A stretch of DNA of 11,890 bases from an uncultured Treponema sp. (GCA_946538875.1 CAMNHD010000020.1:1-11890), one strand, 5' to 3'. Positions 1-6,846 are shown, counted from the stretch's first letter. Numbers and translations are program-made. The notes: generated from the sequence alone by a model not told the origin.

Positions 1-928
1 GAATCAGCATGGAGAACAGGAACCTTACCACAACCATAAGAAGGGGGGTCAGTTGGGAAAGCCATGTTGTGATTACTGCGGTAAAGCCAAGTCCGTTGGA
101 CATGTTGTCGGTAAGAGAGTTCTCTATCGCGGAAGCCTGCATGAAACCAGCTATTGCGCAGAGGCCGCCGCTTATCATTACGGCAAAAATCATGGTGCGG
201 TTCACATTGATTCCTGCGTATTTGGCTGTCTGAGAACTTTCGCCGATGACAGAAATCTCATAGCCGAACTTTGTGCTTTTCAGCATAAAGAAAAGCAGGA
301 GTGCAAGTACTATCGTAATAATCCAGCCGATGTGGATGCCTGCTACTTTTGGAAGGACAGCGTTTTGTGCAAAGCGTGCGATTCTGGGAAAACCGTTTCC
401 CTCCGGGTCGCGCCATGGACCGTACTGGAGATAGCTCACCCATCTCTGTGCAACGTAGTTCAGCATAAGGGTCACCAGAGTCTCGCTTGTTCCCCATTTT
501 GCCTTGAGTGCAGCAGGAATGAGCGCCCACAGTCCGCCAAAGATAAAGCCGCTCAGCGCCATCATCAGCAGTAGAACCGGAGCCGGCAGTCCTGGAAAAA
601 GCATGACCATGAGTGTGGCTCCGAATGCTCCCATGTAGAACTGACCTTCTGCGCCTATGTTCCAGAATTTCATCTTGAATGCAATGCATGTACCCAGAGA
701 AAGAATTGTCAGCGGTATTGTCTTGTTGACTGTTTCCCTAAAGCGGTAGGCTGTGCCAAGAGAGCCTTTAACCAATTTTGAATAGACTTCAAAGGGGTTC
801 AGCTTCATGCAGAGCATTATCAGCATAGATGCTATCACTGCGGCTACAACTGCTCCCACGCGTACAAGTACACGCTGTAGTGTGGGCAGGGGCTTGCGCA
901 GAACTGTATGTACAACCGGTAGACTCAT
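1..928 (-). CDS. ABC transporter permease, BMP/nucleoside type (3'-truncated by window edge)
   Basis: Inner-membrane permease of a nucleoside-type ABC importer (BPD_transp_2 family, YufP/NupP-like, COG4603). I translated 309 codons from ATG 928-926; the frame stays open to the window edge, so the C-terminus is missing. A short cytoplasmic N-terminus leads into a hydrophobic helix at about residues 24-42. Further hydrophobic segments lie near 70-84, 97-112, 117-140, 199-216, 246-267 and 281-308. The family hallmark IGAEGQFYMGAFGAT is at 91-105, and AGINVNRTMIFAVMISGG at 238-255 matches the conserved cytoplasmic loop plus following helix. The start codon overlaps the TGA of the upstream ATPase gene (ATGA), which indicates translational coupling. 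A second permease of the COG1079 type usually follows and would lie outside the window. The substrate is inferred from the neighbours (purine nucleoside or base); riboflavin-type import is the alternative. Confidence 0.93.
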   Translation of the reverse strand, partial: MSLPVVHTVLRKPLPTLQRVLVRVGAVVAAVIASMLIMLCMKLNPFEVYSKLVKGSLGTAYRFRETVNKTIPLTILSLGTCIAFKMKFWNIGAEGQFYMGAFGATLMVMLFPGLPAPVLLLMMALSGFIFGGLWALIPAALKAKWGTSETLVTLMLNYVAQRWVSYLQYGPWRDPEGNGFPRIARFAQNAVLPKVAGIHIGWIITIVLALLLFFMLKSTKFGYEISVIGESSQTAKYAGINVNRTMIFAVMISGGLCAIAGFMQASAIENSLTDNMSNGLGFTAVITTWLSQLTPLLMVVVRFLFSMLI

Positions 929-2427
929 TTTGTTTCTCCCATCATCATAAGACCAATAGATTCCTTGCTTGTTTCCTGAGGATTCACTATGCCGGTGACC
1001 CTGCCGTGGTGCAGTACCATCAGTCTGTCGCAGAGAGCACAGAGCTGGTCAAGGTCTTCTGCAATCAGGAGAATCGCCACTCCTTTCTGCTTCTGTTCGT
1101 TGAGCATAGAGATTATGTTGTTGGTTGCTCCTATGTCCAGTCCGCGGAATGGGTAGGAGGCTATAAGCAGCCTTGGTGCCTGTTCAAGTTCACGGCCAAG
1201 AAGCACTTTTTGAATGTTGCCTCCTGAAAGCTGGCGAACAGCCGCATGTATTGACGGAGTTGCAATCTGGTAGCGTTCAACTATTTCCTCTGCCTTCTGA
1301 CGTCCTGATCTGCGGTCCACAAGTATGCTGTTGCCTTCATCGTAGGTGCGCAGCATTATGTTGTCAGTTATGTCCAGGCCTGCTGCCAGTCCCATGCCAA
1401 GGCGGTCTTCCGGGACAAAGTTCATGCGCACGCCAAGTTTTTTGATTGCAAGCGGTGACATAAGCAGAAGGTTCTTCTTTTCAAAAGCAACAAGACCAGA
1501 AGCATTCTTTTCCAGACCGGTAATAACTTCGCAGAGTTCCTTCTGACCCGAGCCGACAATTCCTGCCACGCCCATGATTTCTCCGCCAAAGACTTCAAAC
1601 GAAACATCGTCAAGAACTTTTGCGCCAGTCTTGTCGCGGCACTCAAGCCCCTGCACCACAAGCATAGGACGCTCGGATTTGGTGGCAGGTGCCCTTTCTA
1701 TCTGGAGAGAAACCTTGTCTCCTACCATCATGTCTGCAAGTTCCTGCTGCGAGGATTCCTTTGTGATTACAGTTCCGGCAACCTCGCCCTTGCGCAGGAC
1801 AGTCACACGGTCGGAAATGCGCATGACCTCGCTCAGTTTGTGTGTGATTATGATTATGGAGCAGCCTTCTGCCTTCATGCGGCCAAGGACTTCAAAGAGT
1901 CTGTCCGTTTCCTGAGGGGTGAGCACTGCTGTTGGTTCGTCAAGAATCAGAACCCTTGCTCCGTGATAGAGCATCTTTATTATTTCCACCGTCTGCTTTT
2001 CGCTCACAGACATAGTGTAAAGCTTTCTGTCAACATCGACAGAAAAACCGAATTGTTTCTGGAGTTCAATTATTTTGTTTTTAATAGCTTTTTTTCTGAG
2101 AAGGAAACCGGCTGACTTGTCGCCCAGAGTGATGTTCTCAAGAACTGTCATCACTTCAACCAATTTAAAATGCTGGTGCACCATACCAACGCCGGACTTG
2201 ATGGCATCCTGAGGAGAAGCGAACGAGACAGGTTTCCCGTTTATGTAAATCGCACCGTTTTCAGGAGCATAGATACCTGACAGCATGTTCACAAGAGTGC
2301 TTTTGCCGCTGCCGTTTTCTCCGAGCAGTGCAAGAATTTCTCCCTGCTTTACGTCTAGGTTGATGTTTTTGTTTGCCTGTACACTGCCAAATGACTTGGA
2401 CAGATTTTTTACCGCTACAGCGTCCAT
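925..2427 (-). CDS. ABC transporter ATP-binding protein with two nucleotide-binding domains (nucleoside/sugar type)
   Basis: 500-residue ATPase energising the neighbouring permease on the cytoplasmic face; this is the two-domain architecture of RbsA/YufO-type importers. Domain 1: Walker A GENGSGKST at 36-44, Q-loop Q84, a divergent signature MSVSEKQ at 139-145, Walker B VLILDEPT at 159-166, switch His196. Domain 2: Walker A-like GIVGSGQKE at 289-297 with Gln where the lysine would be, canonical signature LSGGN at 400-404, Walker B-like LLIASYPF at 420-427 lacking the acidic pair, and Glu457 at the switch-His position. One composite site is therefore degenerate, as is common in this family. 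AAAGGA lies about 6 nt before ATG 2427-2425. The gene is separated from the lipoprotein gene by 141 nt containing a terminator, so it probably receives read-through transcription. Its stop overlaps the permease start. In T. pallidum the related systems are Pnr (purine nucleosides) and Rfu (riboflavin); I cannot decide the substrate from the ATPase. Confidence 0.95.
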   Translation of the reverse strand: MDAVAVKNLSKSFGSVQANKNINLDVKQGEILALLGENGSGKSTLVNMLSGIYAPENGAIYINGKPVSFASPQDAIKSGVGMVHQHFKLVEVMTVLENITLGDKSAGFLLRKKAIKNKIIELQKQFGFSVDVDRKLYTMSVSEKQTVEIIKMLYHGARVLILDEPTAVLTPQETDRLFEVLGRMKAEGCSIIIITHKLSEVMRISDRVTVLRKGEVAGTVITKESSQQELADMMVGDKVSLQIERAPATKSERPMLVVQGLECRDKTGAKVLDDVSFEVFGGEIMGVAGIVGSGQKELCEVITGLEKNASGLVAFEKKNLLLMSPLAIKKLGVRMNFVPEDRLGMGLAAGLDITDNIMLRTYDEGNSILVDRRSGRQKAEEIVERYQIATPSIHAAVRQLSGGNIQKVLLGRELEQAPRLLIASYPFRGLDIGATNNIISMLNEQKQKGVAILLIAEDLDQLCALCDRLMVLHHGRVTGIVNPQETSKESIGLMMMGETK

Positions 2428-2438
2428 GTGATTCCTTT

Positions 2439-2489
2439 GGGAAAAATCCCGGTTGGGAATGAAAGCCCTGCGCTTGCCGGAAGGTCCGG
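2439..2489 (-). promoter_or_regulatory. Short inverted repeats in the leader of the ATPase gene
   Basis: The leader between the terminator and the ATPase start carries a perfect CCGGA-AGG-TCCGG hairpin (2477-2489). Nearer the start, read on the minus strand, is the arrangement TCCC-AACC-GGGA-TTTT-TCCC (2459-2439), in which the central GGGA can pair with either flank. The last arm abuts the AAAGGA ribosome binding site. These are seen directly, but the stems are only 4-5 bp, so a regulatory role is weak inference. No promoter with good -35 and -10 boxes was recognised here. Confidence 0.3.
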
Positions 2490-2519
2490 GAATTTGGCAG
2501 AGCCTTGATTCCGTAAAAC

Positions 2520-2551
2520 AAAAAAGAGGTGCCCCTTTAAAAAGACACCTC
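2520..2551 (-). terminator. Intrinsic terminator / attenuator between lipoprotein and ATPase genes
   Basis: On the minus strand GAGGTGTC pairs with GGCACCTC (8 bp with one U-G wobble), directly followed by six T residues at 2525-2520. It starts about 18 nt after the lipoprotein stop codon. It lies inside an apparent operon rather than at its end, so partial termination would give more binding protein than membrane components. Confidence 0.8.
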
Positions 2552-2568
2552 CCTTACAGAGTCATTTA

Positions 2569-3699
2569 TTAGTTGTTAGACGGAATTGTACCGATTACAC
2601 CCTGAATGAACCAGTTCATGTTCCAGACTTCATCGTCGCTCATTACAGAACCTTCTGCAACCTTGACGCTTCCGTTCTGGTCGGCAATAGGACCTGCAAA
2701 AATCTGGAGAGAACCGTCGATGATGGCCTTCTTTGCCTGGTCAACCTTTTCCTGTGAGCCTTCAGCGCAGAGAGAGGAAAGAGGTGCAAGGTCAGTCATG
2801 CCGTCGGCAAGACCACCCCAGTAGGAGCGGCTTTCCCAAGTGCCGTCAAGAATGTGGTTCACATCGTCAAGGATGAATGTTGCCCAGTGGAACACAGGAG
2901 CTGTCAGGTAAGCCTTTGGTGCGGCATCAGGAGTTGCAACGTTGTAGCCGATTGCGAAGGCGCCCTTTTCCTGAGCTGCAATCTGCGGGGCAGTAGTGTC
3001 CTGGTGCTGTTCAATAACATCGCAGCCCTTGTTCAGAAGCTCGATGGCAGCCTGCTTTTCTGTAGTCGGATCGTACCAAGTGTTTGTCCAGATGACTTCC
3101 ACAGTTGCATCAGGATTCACGGACTGAACGCCGCGTGCAAAGCCGTTGATGCCACGGATGCATTCAGGAAGCGGGAAAGCAGCCACGTAACCGATTTTGT
3201 TTGCCTTGGTCTTGAGACCTGCGACAATGCCGGCAAGGTAGCGGGCTTCGTAAGCGCGGCCGAAATAAGTGGAGACATTAGGGGCAGTCTTGTAGCCGGA
3301 GCAGTGACCGAACTTTACATTCGGAAAGTCTGCAGCCACTTTGATAGTCCAGTCCATGAAACCGAAGCTTGTTGTATAGATGACATTGCATCCCTGGTCG
3401 ATAAGGTCGCGGATGACCTTTTCGCAGTCAGCATTTTCCGGAACATTCTCTACATACATGGTCTTGAATCCCTGCTCCACCAAGGCAAGGCGTCCCTGGT
3501 CCTGAGCCTGGGTGTAACCCTCATCATTGATTGAACCGATGTAGACAAAACCCACCTTGACCTGATCCTTAGTCAGGACCTTTGAGGCAGATTCATTTGT
3601 GGAAGACTGTGCGCCGTTCTTTTTTGCGCAGGCAGTAAAACTAAAAGCCAGCAGACTCAAAACAGTGCATGCAATTGCACCAAGTCTTTTTGCATTCAT
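2569..3699 (-). CDS. BMP-family ABC transporter substrate-binding lipoprotein (Med/PnrA-like)
   Basis: 376-residue extracytoplasmic ligand-binding lipoprotein (Bmp/PF02608, COG1744) that delivers substrate to the permease/ATPase. It has a lipoprotein signal: charged MNAKR, a hydrophobic stretch to about residue 21, and lipobox FTAC with acylated Cys24, followed by a Ser/Gln/Asn-rich linker. The mature protein shows the type I periplasmic-binding fold: VKVGFVYIGSINDEGYTQAQ at 47-66 with DQGR at 67-70, TTSFGFMD at 109-116, YEARYLAGIVAG at 150-161, IGYVAAFPLPE at 169-179, NTWYDP at 206-211 and a Trp-Gly-Gly near 294-296. The QDQGR and NTWYDP blocks place it in the branch typified by rhizobial/Brucella BMP proteins, for which I recall purine ligands, rather than the classic TmpC branch with a DRSFN-type motif. 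AAGGAG 6 nt before ATG supports the start. Location downstream of xpt favours a purine ligand; riboflavin (RfuA-like) is the main alternative. Confidence 0.95.
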   Translation of the reverse strand: MNAKRLGAIACTVLSLLAFSFTACAKKNGAQSSTNESASKVLTKDQVKVGFVYIGSINDEGYTQAQDQGRLALVEQGFKTMYVENVPENADCEKVIRDLIDQGCNVIYTTSFGFMDWTIKVAADFPNVKFGHCSGYKTAPNVSTYFGRAYEARYLAGIVAGLKTKANKIGYVAAFPLPECIRGINGFARGVQSVNPDATVEVIWTNTWYDPTTEKQAAIELLNKGCDVIEQHQDTTAPQIAAQEKGAFAIGYNVATPDAAPKAYLTAPVFHWATFILDDVNHILDGTWESRSYWGGLADGMTDLAPLSSLCAEGSQEKVDQAKKAIIDGSLQIFAGPIADQNGSVKVAEGSVMSDDEVWNMNWFIQGVIGTIPSNN

Positions 3700-3709
3700 T
3701 ATAATCTCC

Positions 3710-3727
3710 TTGGGGACTTAGCCCCGA
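3710..3727 (-). promoter_or_regulatory. GGGG/CCCC stem-loop in the lipoprotein-gene leader
   Basis: Read on the minus strand TCGGGGCTAAGTCCCCAA forms a 4 bp G-C stem with a 6 nt loop, and its 3' end runs straight into the AAGGAG ribosome binding site. The same 18 nt, with three differences, occurs in the htpG leader at 4731-4748. Function unknown; possible roles are control of ribosome access or a dispersed short repeat. Confidence 0.35.
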
Positions 3728-3753
3728 ATAAACAGTTTTGGAAAAATTGTGCC

Positions 3754-3829
3754 CGGTTACGAAAGCCAGCCCCGGTTACGAAAGCGGCACGCGGTTACGA
3801 AAGCGGCACGCGGTTACGAAAGCCCCCGC
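3754..3829. repeat. Four-copy 19 bp tandem repeat between xpt and the lipoprotein gene
   Basis: Four direct copies start at 3754, 3773, 3792 and 3811 with an exact 19 bp period. The first 12 bases of every copy are identical (CGGTTACGAAAG). The remaining seven vary: CCAGCCC, CGGCACG, CGGCACG, CCCCCGC. Copies 2 and 3 are identical throughout. The array occupies exactly 76 bp and ends immediately against the xpt stop codon (3830-3832). A 19 bp unit is not a multiple of three and the array lies outside any convincing gene. No spacers intervene, so it is not CRISPR. It would be transcribed in any xpt-lipoprotein read-through transcript. Confidence 0.9.
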
Positions 3830-4405
3830 TCAGTGCCTGAATACAATTCCGTCCTCAGCAGACATGGAATCGATAATTGCAAGGCTTTCAATCCTGTAGC
3901 CCTTGAGACGCAGCTGTTCGCCGCCCTCCTGGAAGCCCTTTTCAATCACGATGCAGGCCCCCTGAACCTTAGCCCCGGCCTGTTCAACCAAGTCAATCAG
4001 ACCGGAAAGAGCGCTGCCGTTGGCAAGAAAGTCATCCACAAGCAGAACCTTGTCATCTTTGGAAATGTAGTCCTTTGAAACCACAACATTGTAATTACGT
4101 GCGTGAGTGTAAGACCAGACACTGGTACAGTAGACATCCTCGTTCACATTGCTGCTCTGATGCTTCTTGGCAAAAACCAGCGGCACCCCGAACTGCCGGG
4201 CAACCGAACAGCCGACAGCAATTCCGCTTGCCTCCACCGTCAGAATCTTGGTGACAGGAGTCCCCTTATACAGAGAAGCAAATTCCGCTCCCAGCTGATC
4301 CATCAAAGCCACATCAATCTGGTGGTTCAAAAAGCTGCCCACCTTCAAAATATTTCCAGGCAGCACCAGGCCGTCTTTACGGATACGTTCTTCTAGCAAT
4401 TCCAT
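3830..4405 (-). CDS. xpt: Xanthine phosphoribosyltransferase
   Basis: 191-residue cytoplasmic purine-salvage enzyme: xanthine + PRPP to XMP + PPi, with weaker activity on guanine known for the family. It aligns end to end with Bacillus Xpt as I remember it: MELLEERIRKDGLVLPGNIL at the start, KVGSFLNHQID at 21-31 and EASGIAVG at 58-65. The type I phosphoribosyltransferase PRPP loop LLVDDFLANGSA is at 121-132, and VIEKGFQ at 153-159 carries the conserved purine-site Lys156. Length is normal. The start is fixed by homology; no Shine-Dalgarno sequence precedes it, and a promoter lies so close that the mRNA may be leaderless. No purine riboswitch was recognised upstream, unlike in many Firmicutes. 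It is the first gene of the minus-strand cluster feeding the BMP-family transporter. Confidence 0.95.
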   Translation of the reverse strand: MELLEERIRKDGLVLPGNILKVGSFLNHQIDVALMDQLGAEFASLYKGTPVTKILTVEASGIAVGCSVARQFGVPLVFAKKHQSSNVNEDVYCTSVWSYTHARNYNVVVSKDYISKDDKVLLVDDFLANGSALSGLIDLVEQAGAKVQGACIVIEKGFQEGGEQLRLKGYRIESLAIIDSMSAEDGIVFRH

Positions 4406-4410
4406 GCCAC

Positions 4411-4439
4411 ATAATAGTAAAAATCCGCAAGTATTTCAA
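4411..4439 (-). promoter_or_regulatory. Putative sigma70-type promoter of xpt
   Basis: On the minus strand TTGAAA (4439-4434), a 17 bp spacer and TATTAT (4416-4411). Only five bases separate the -10 box from ATG 4405, so transcription would begin at or next to the start codon. The spacer contains the shared motif AAATACTTGCGGATT (4436-4422). Confidence 0.55.
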
Positions 4440-4688
4440 GGAGAATCTTACAATTTCCATATTTTTCATCAGTCAGGAACACAGGCCATTGTTCCGCAAA
4501 ATAATTCCGGCTACGCCCGGCTTGGAGGGCACGGAGTGGCCACCGCAGGGAGCGCAGGCGACTGAGGAGGCTGGAGCGGGGAGGGACCCGCGGAACCCGG
4601 AATGACGGGGAATGCGGTGCAATGGACGGCCGGTTGCAGCTGACGGTGCGTTCTGGAAGATGTGGTGCAGTTCAAATGAAAAAAATAC

Positions 4689-4717
4689 TTGCCGATTGGC
4701 GGGTGAAATTATTATCT
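4689..4717 (+). promoter_or_regulatory. Putative htpG promoter
   Basis: TTGCCG (4689-4694), a 17 bp spacer and TTATCT (4712-4717), within an AT-rich stretch; TATTAT at 4710-4715 with a 15 bp spacer is an alternative -10. The -35 lies in the shared motif AAATACTTGCCGATT (4683-4697). No CIRCE element (TTAGCACTC with an inverted partner) was found, so HrcA control is not supported by the sequence. Confidence 0.4.
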
Positions 4718-4730
4718 TTTAGTTACAGTG

Positions 4731-4748
4731 TCGGGGTTCTGTCCCCAA
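4731..4748 (+). promoter_or_regulatory. GGGG/CCCC stem-loop in the htpG leader
   Basis: TCGGGGTTCTGTCCCCAA forms a 4 bp G-C stem and 6 nt loop. A run of eight T residues follows after a further few bases, just before the AAGGA ribosome binding site of htpG. The stem is too short and too far from the T-run to be called a terminator with confidence. It matches the lipoprotein-gene leader element at 15 of 18 positions. Confidence 0.35.
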
Positions 4749-4773
4749 ATCTTTTTTTTACAGAAGGAAAATC

Positions 4774-6756
4774 ATGGCAAAGTATCAGTTTCAGACTGAA
4801 GTGAACCAGCTGCTCAAGCTGATTATCCATTCAATGTATTCAAACAAGGACATTTTTCTGCGCGAGATTGTCTCCAACGCTTCTGACGCTCTGGACAAGC
4901 TCAAGTATCTTACGGTGAGCAACGATGCTTACAAGAGTCTTGCTTTTGACCCGCGCATTGACATTACTTTTGACGACAAGCTGAATATCCTGACTGTTCA
5001 GGACTGCGGTATCGGTATGGACGAAAAGGACTTGGGCGACAACCTGGGTACTATTGCCCGCAGCGGAACAAAGGCTTTTATCGAGCAGCTTTCTAAGAGC
5101 GGCAACAGCAATTCTGACTTGATCGGTCAGTTTGGTGTGGGCTTTTACAGCGCATTCATGGCGGCTTCCAAGATTGATGTGTATACACGCAAGGCTGGTT
5201 CTGACGGCAAGGCATGGCACTGGAGTTCTGACGGTACTAATGCTTATGATATTGAGGAACTTGCTCCTTCAAGCGACGCCGCAAAGCAGTATGGTTTTGA
5301 CAAGCCTGAGACTTACGGTTCTGCTATCGAGATTCATTTGAACGACGACAGCAAGGACTATGCTTCCCGCTGGAAGATTGACGATCTTATCAAGAAGTAT
5401 TCAAACCACATTGCCTTTCCGATCTACCTGCACTACACCCAGAACAAGTACGACAAGGACGGCAAGGCTGACGGAACTGAGTCAAAGGTGGAGCAGGTGA
5501 ACTCTGCAAGTGCCTTGTGGAAGCGCAACAAGAACGAGCTCAAGGATTCTGACTACAACGACTTTTACAAGACTGTGAGCCATGACGGTACTGACCCGCT
5601 GATGTATGTGCACACTCATGCTGAGGGTACTCAGGAATACACTACTCTGTTCTACGTGCCTCAGATGGCTCCGTTCGACATGTACCAGGCTGACTACAAG
5701 AGTGGCGTGAAGCTATATGTAAAGCGTGTGTTCATCACTGACGATGACCGTGAGCTTTTGCCCAGCTACCTGCGCTTTGTCCGTGGTATCATCGACAGCG
5801 AGGATCTGCCTCTGAACGTGAGCCGCGAAATCCTGCAGCAGAACCGCATTCTTGAGACTATCAAGAGTCAGTCTGTAAAGAAGCTTCTTGGCGAATTCAA
5901 GAATCTGGGTGCCGCTGCTGACAAGGCTTTGAAGAATCCAACTCTTTCCGACGACGACAAGGCTCTTGTTGAGAAATGGGGAAAGTTTGTAAAGAACTAC
6001 AACAGGCCGCTCAAGGAAGGTTTGTATTCTGACTATCTGAACCGTGACGAGATTGCAGAGATTGTCCGCTTTAAGACTACTGCCGAACTTGGCAGGTCTT
6101 ATGCCGAGGGTGAAACTCCATGGACGACTCTTGCGGATTATGTTTCAAGGATGCAGGAAGGTCAGAAGGCTATCTACTACATCACTGGTTCTGACGAAAA
6201 GAATCTGCGCGCAAGTCCTCTGCTTGAGGCTTACCAGAAGAAGGGCTTTGAGGTGCTGATTCTGGCTGACGATATTGACGACATTGTTATTACTGCCTAC
6301 GGCAAGTACAAGGATTACGACCTTAAGTCTGTTAACCGCGCCGGAAGTGACGAAGAGCTTGGTGTGGACAAGGAAGAGGCCAAGAAGAAGGAAGAGGCCT
6401 TTAAACCTGTTCAGGAAAAAATCAAGAAGGCTTTGGAAGGACGCGTCAAGGATGTTGTTCTTTCCAAGAGGCTTTCCGACAGTCCATCTTGTGTTGTGAT
6501 TGACGAAAATGATCCTTCTCTGCAGATGGAGCGCATGATGCGTGCTATGGGGCAGGGAAACACCAGCATGGTAAAGCCGATTCTAGAAATCAATGCGGAC
6601 CATGCTATTGTAAAGAAGCTTGAGTCTGAGACTGACGAGGCTTACATTGCGAACGTGTGCGAGGTTCTGCTTGACCAGGCTCTTCTGGTGAATGGTTCCG
6701 AGCTTAGCGATCCTGCTGAGTTTGTAAAGTCTTTGAACAAGTTGCTTTCAAGATAA
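4774..6756 (+). CDS. htpG: Molecular chaperone HtpG (Hsp90 family)
   Basis: 660-residue cytosolic ATP-dependent chaperone that acts as a homodimer on client proteins. N-terminal GHKL ATPase domain: FLREIVSNASDALDKL at 28-43 with catalytic Glu31 and Mg-binding Asn35, DCGIGM at 77-82 (nucleotide-contacting Asp77), LGTIARSGTK at 91-100 forming the lid, and GQFGVGFYS at 118-126. The middle domain carries the conserved block beginning VRGIIDSEDLPLNVSRE, whose Arg contacts the ATP gamma-phosphate in the family. The C-terminal dimerisation region contains an M-rich segment (MERMMRAMGQ) followed by the expected NADHAIVKKL block. Length is slightly above E. coli HtpG, partly through a Lys/Asp-rich charged stretch near 225-240 (NKYDKDGKADG). 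AAGGA about 6 nt before ATG supports the start. It is monocistronic: a promoter precedes it and a strong terminator follows. Confidence 0.98.
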   Translation: MAKYQFQTEVNQLLKLIIHSMYSNKDIFLREIVSNASDALDKLKYLTVSNDAYKSLAFDPRIDITFDDKLNILTVQDCGIGMDEKDLGDNLGTIARSGTKAFIEQLSKSGNSNSDLIGQFGVGFYSAFMAASKIDVYTRKAGSDGKAWHWSSDGTNAYDIEELAPSSDAAKQYGFDKPETYGSAIEIHLNDDSKDYASRWKIDDLIKKYSNHIAFPIYLHYTQNKYDKDGKADGTESKVEQVNSASALWKRNKNELKDSDYNDFYKTVSHDGTDPLMYVHTHAEGTQEYTTLFYVPQMAPFDMYQADYKSGVKLYVKRVFITDDDRELLPSYLRFVRGIIDSEDLPLNVSREILQQNRILETIKSQSVKKLLGEFKNLGAAADKALKNPTLSDDDKALVEKWGKFVKNYNRPLKEGLYSDYLNRDEIAEIVRFKTTAELGRSYAEGETPWTTLADYVSRMQEGQKAIYYITGSDEKNLRASPLLEAYQKKGFEVLILADDIDDIVITAYGKYKDYDLKSVNRAGSDEELGVDKEEAKKKEEAFKPVQEKIKKALEGRVKDVVLSKRLSDSPSCVVIDENDPSLQMERMMRAMGQGNTSMVKPILEINADHAIVKKLESETDEAYIANVCEVLLDQALLVNGSELSDPAEFVKSLNKLLSR

Positions 6757-6801
6757 CCTGGTCTGCGGATGTCTTGTCCGACTAGTGCATAATTTACCCT
6801 T

Positions 6802-6846
6802 ACCGGTCTTTTATGGGCTTTGGCCTGTACAGGACCGGTTTTTTTT
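6802..6846 (+). terminator. Intrinsic terminator of htpG
   Basis: ACCGGTC (6802-6808) pairs perfectly with GACCGGT (6833-6839), followed by eight T residues (6839-6846). The long loop contains a secondary GGGC/GCCT pairing and a 10 bp palindrome CCTGTACAGG (6825-6834). On the opposite strand there is no T-tract, so it should not end the converging GGDEF gene efficiently. Confidence 0.85.

Larger units (their letters stand above)
4406..4773. other. 368 bp divergent intergenic region between xpt and htpG, with a GC-rich block
   Basis: Besides the two promoters this region holds a perfect GGAACA/TGTTCC hairpin with an 8 nt loop (4475-4494) and an abruptly GC- and purine-rich block from about 4504 to 4620, with repeated GGAG/GGCG words. 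Two inverted pairs lie in the block: ATTCCGG (4504-4510) with CCGGAAT (4597-4603), and CACCGCA (4541-4547) with TGCGGTG (4613-4619). The pairs interleave, so both could form only as a pseudoknot. I see no credible gene: the short frame opening at 4622 overlaps the htpG start and has no ribosome binding site. A dispersed intergenic repeat or structured RNA are both possible. Confidence 0.6.

Noticed and set aside
3754..3829. CRISPR-like array
   Set aside because: The repeats are directly adjacent with a 19 bp period, no unique spacers of normal length, and no cas genes are present.
4406..4620. Purine riboswitch upstream of xpt
   Set aside because: The conserved purine aptamer core was not found on the minus strand; only an isolated ATATGG-like word appears, and the best promoter leaves no leader.
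4731..4758. Intrinsic terminator in the htpG leader
   Set aside because: The stem is only 4 bp and the T-run begins several bases after it, so it was kept as a stem-loop only.
4689..4773. HrcA/CIRCE heat-shock operator at htpG
   Set aside because: No TTAGCACTC/GAGTGCTAA inverted repeat or close variant is present between the promoter and start codon.
4622..4804. Short plus-strand open frame before htpG
   Set aside because: It has no ribosome binding site, spans the htpG promoter region, runs into the htpG coding region in another frame, and its product resembles nothing I recognise.
4840..5220. Antisense open frames within htpG and glpK
   Set aside because: These are reverse-strand shadows of strongly conserved genes, with no ribosome binding site or recognisable product.
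6825..6834. CCTGTACAGG palindrome as a regulator or LexA-like site
   Set aside because: It lies in the loop of the htpG terminator, downstream of both converging genes, where an operator would have no promoter to control.
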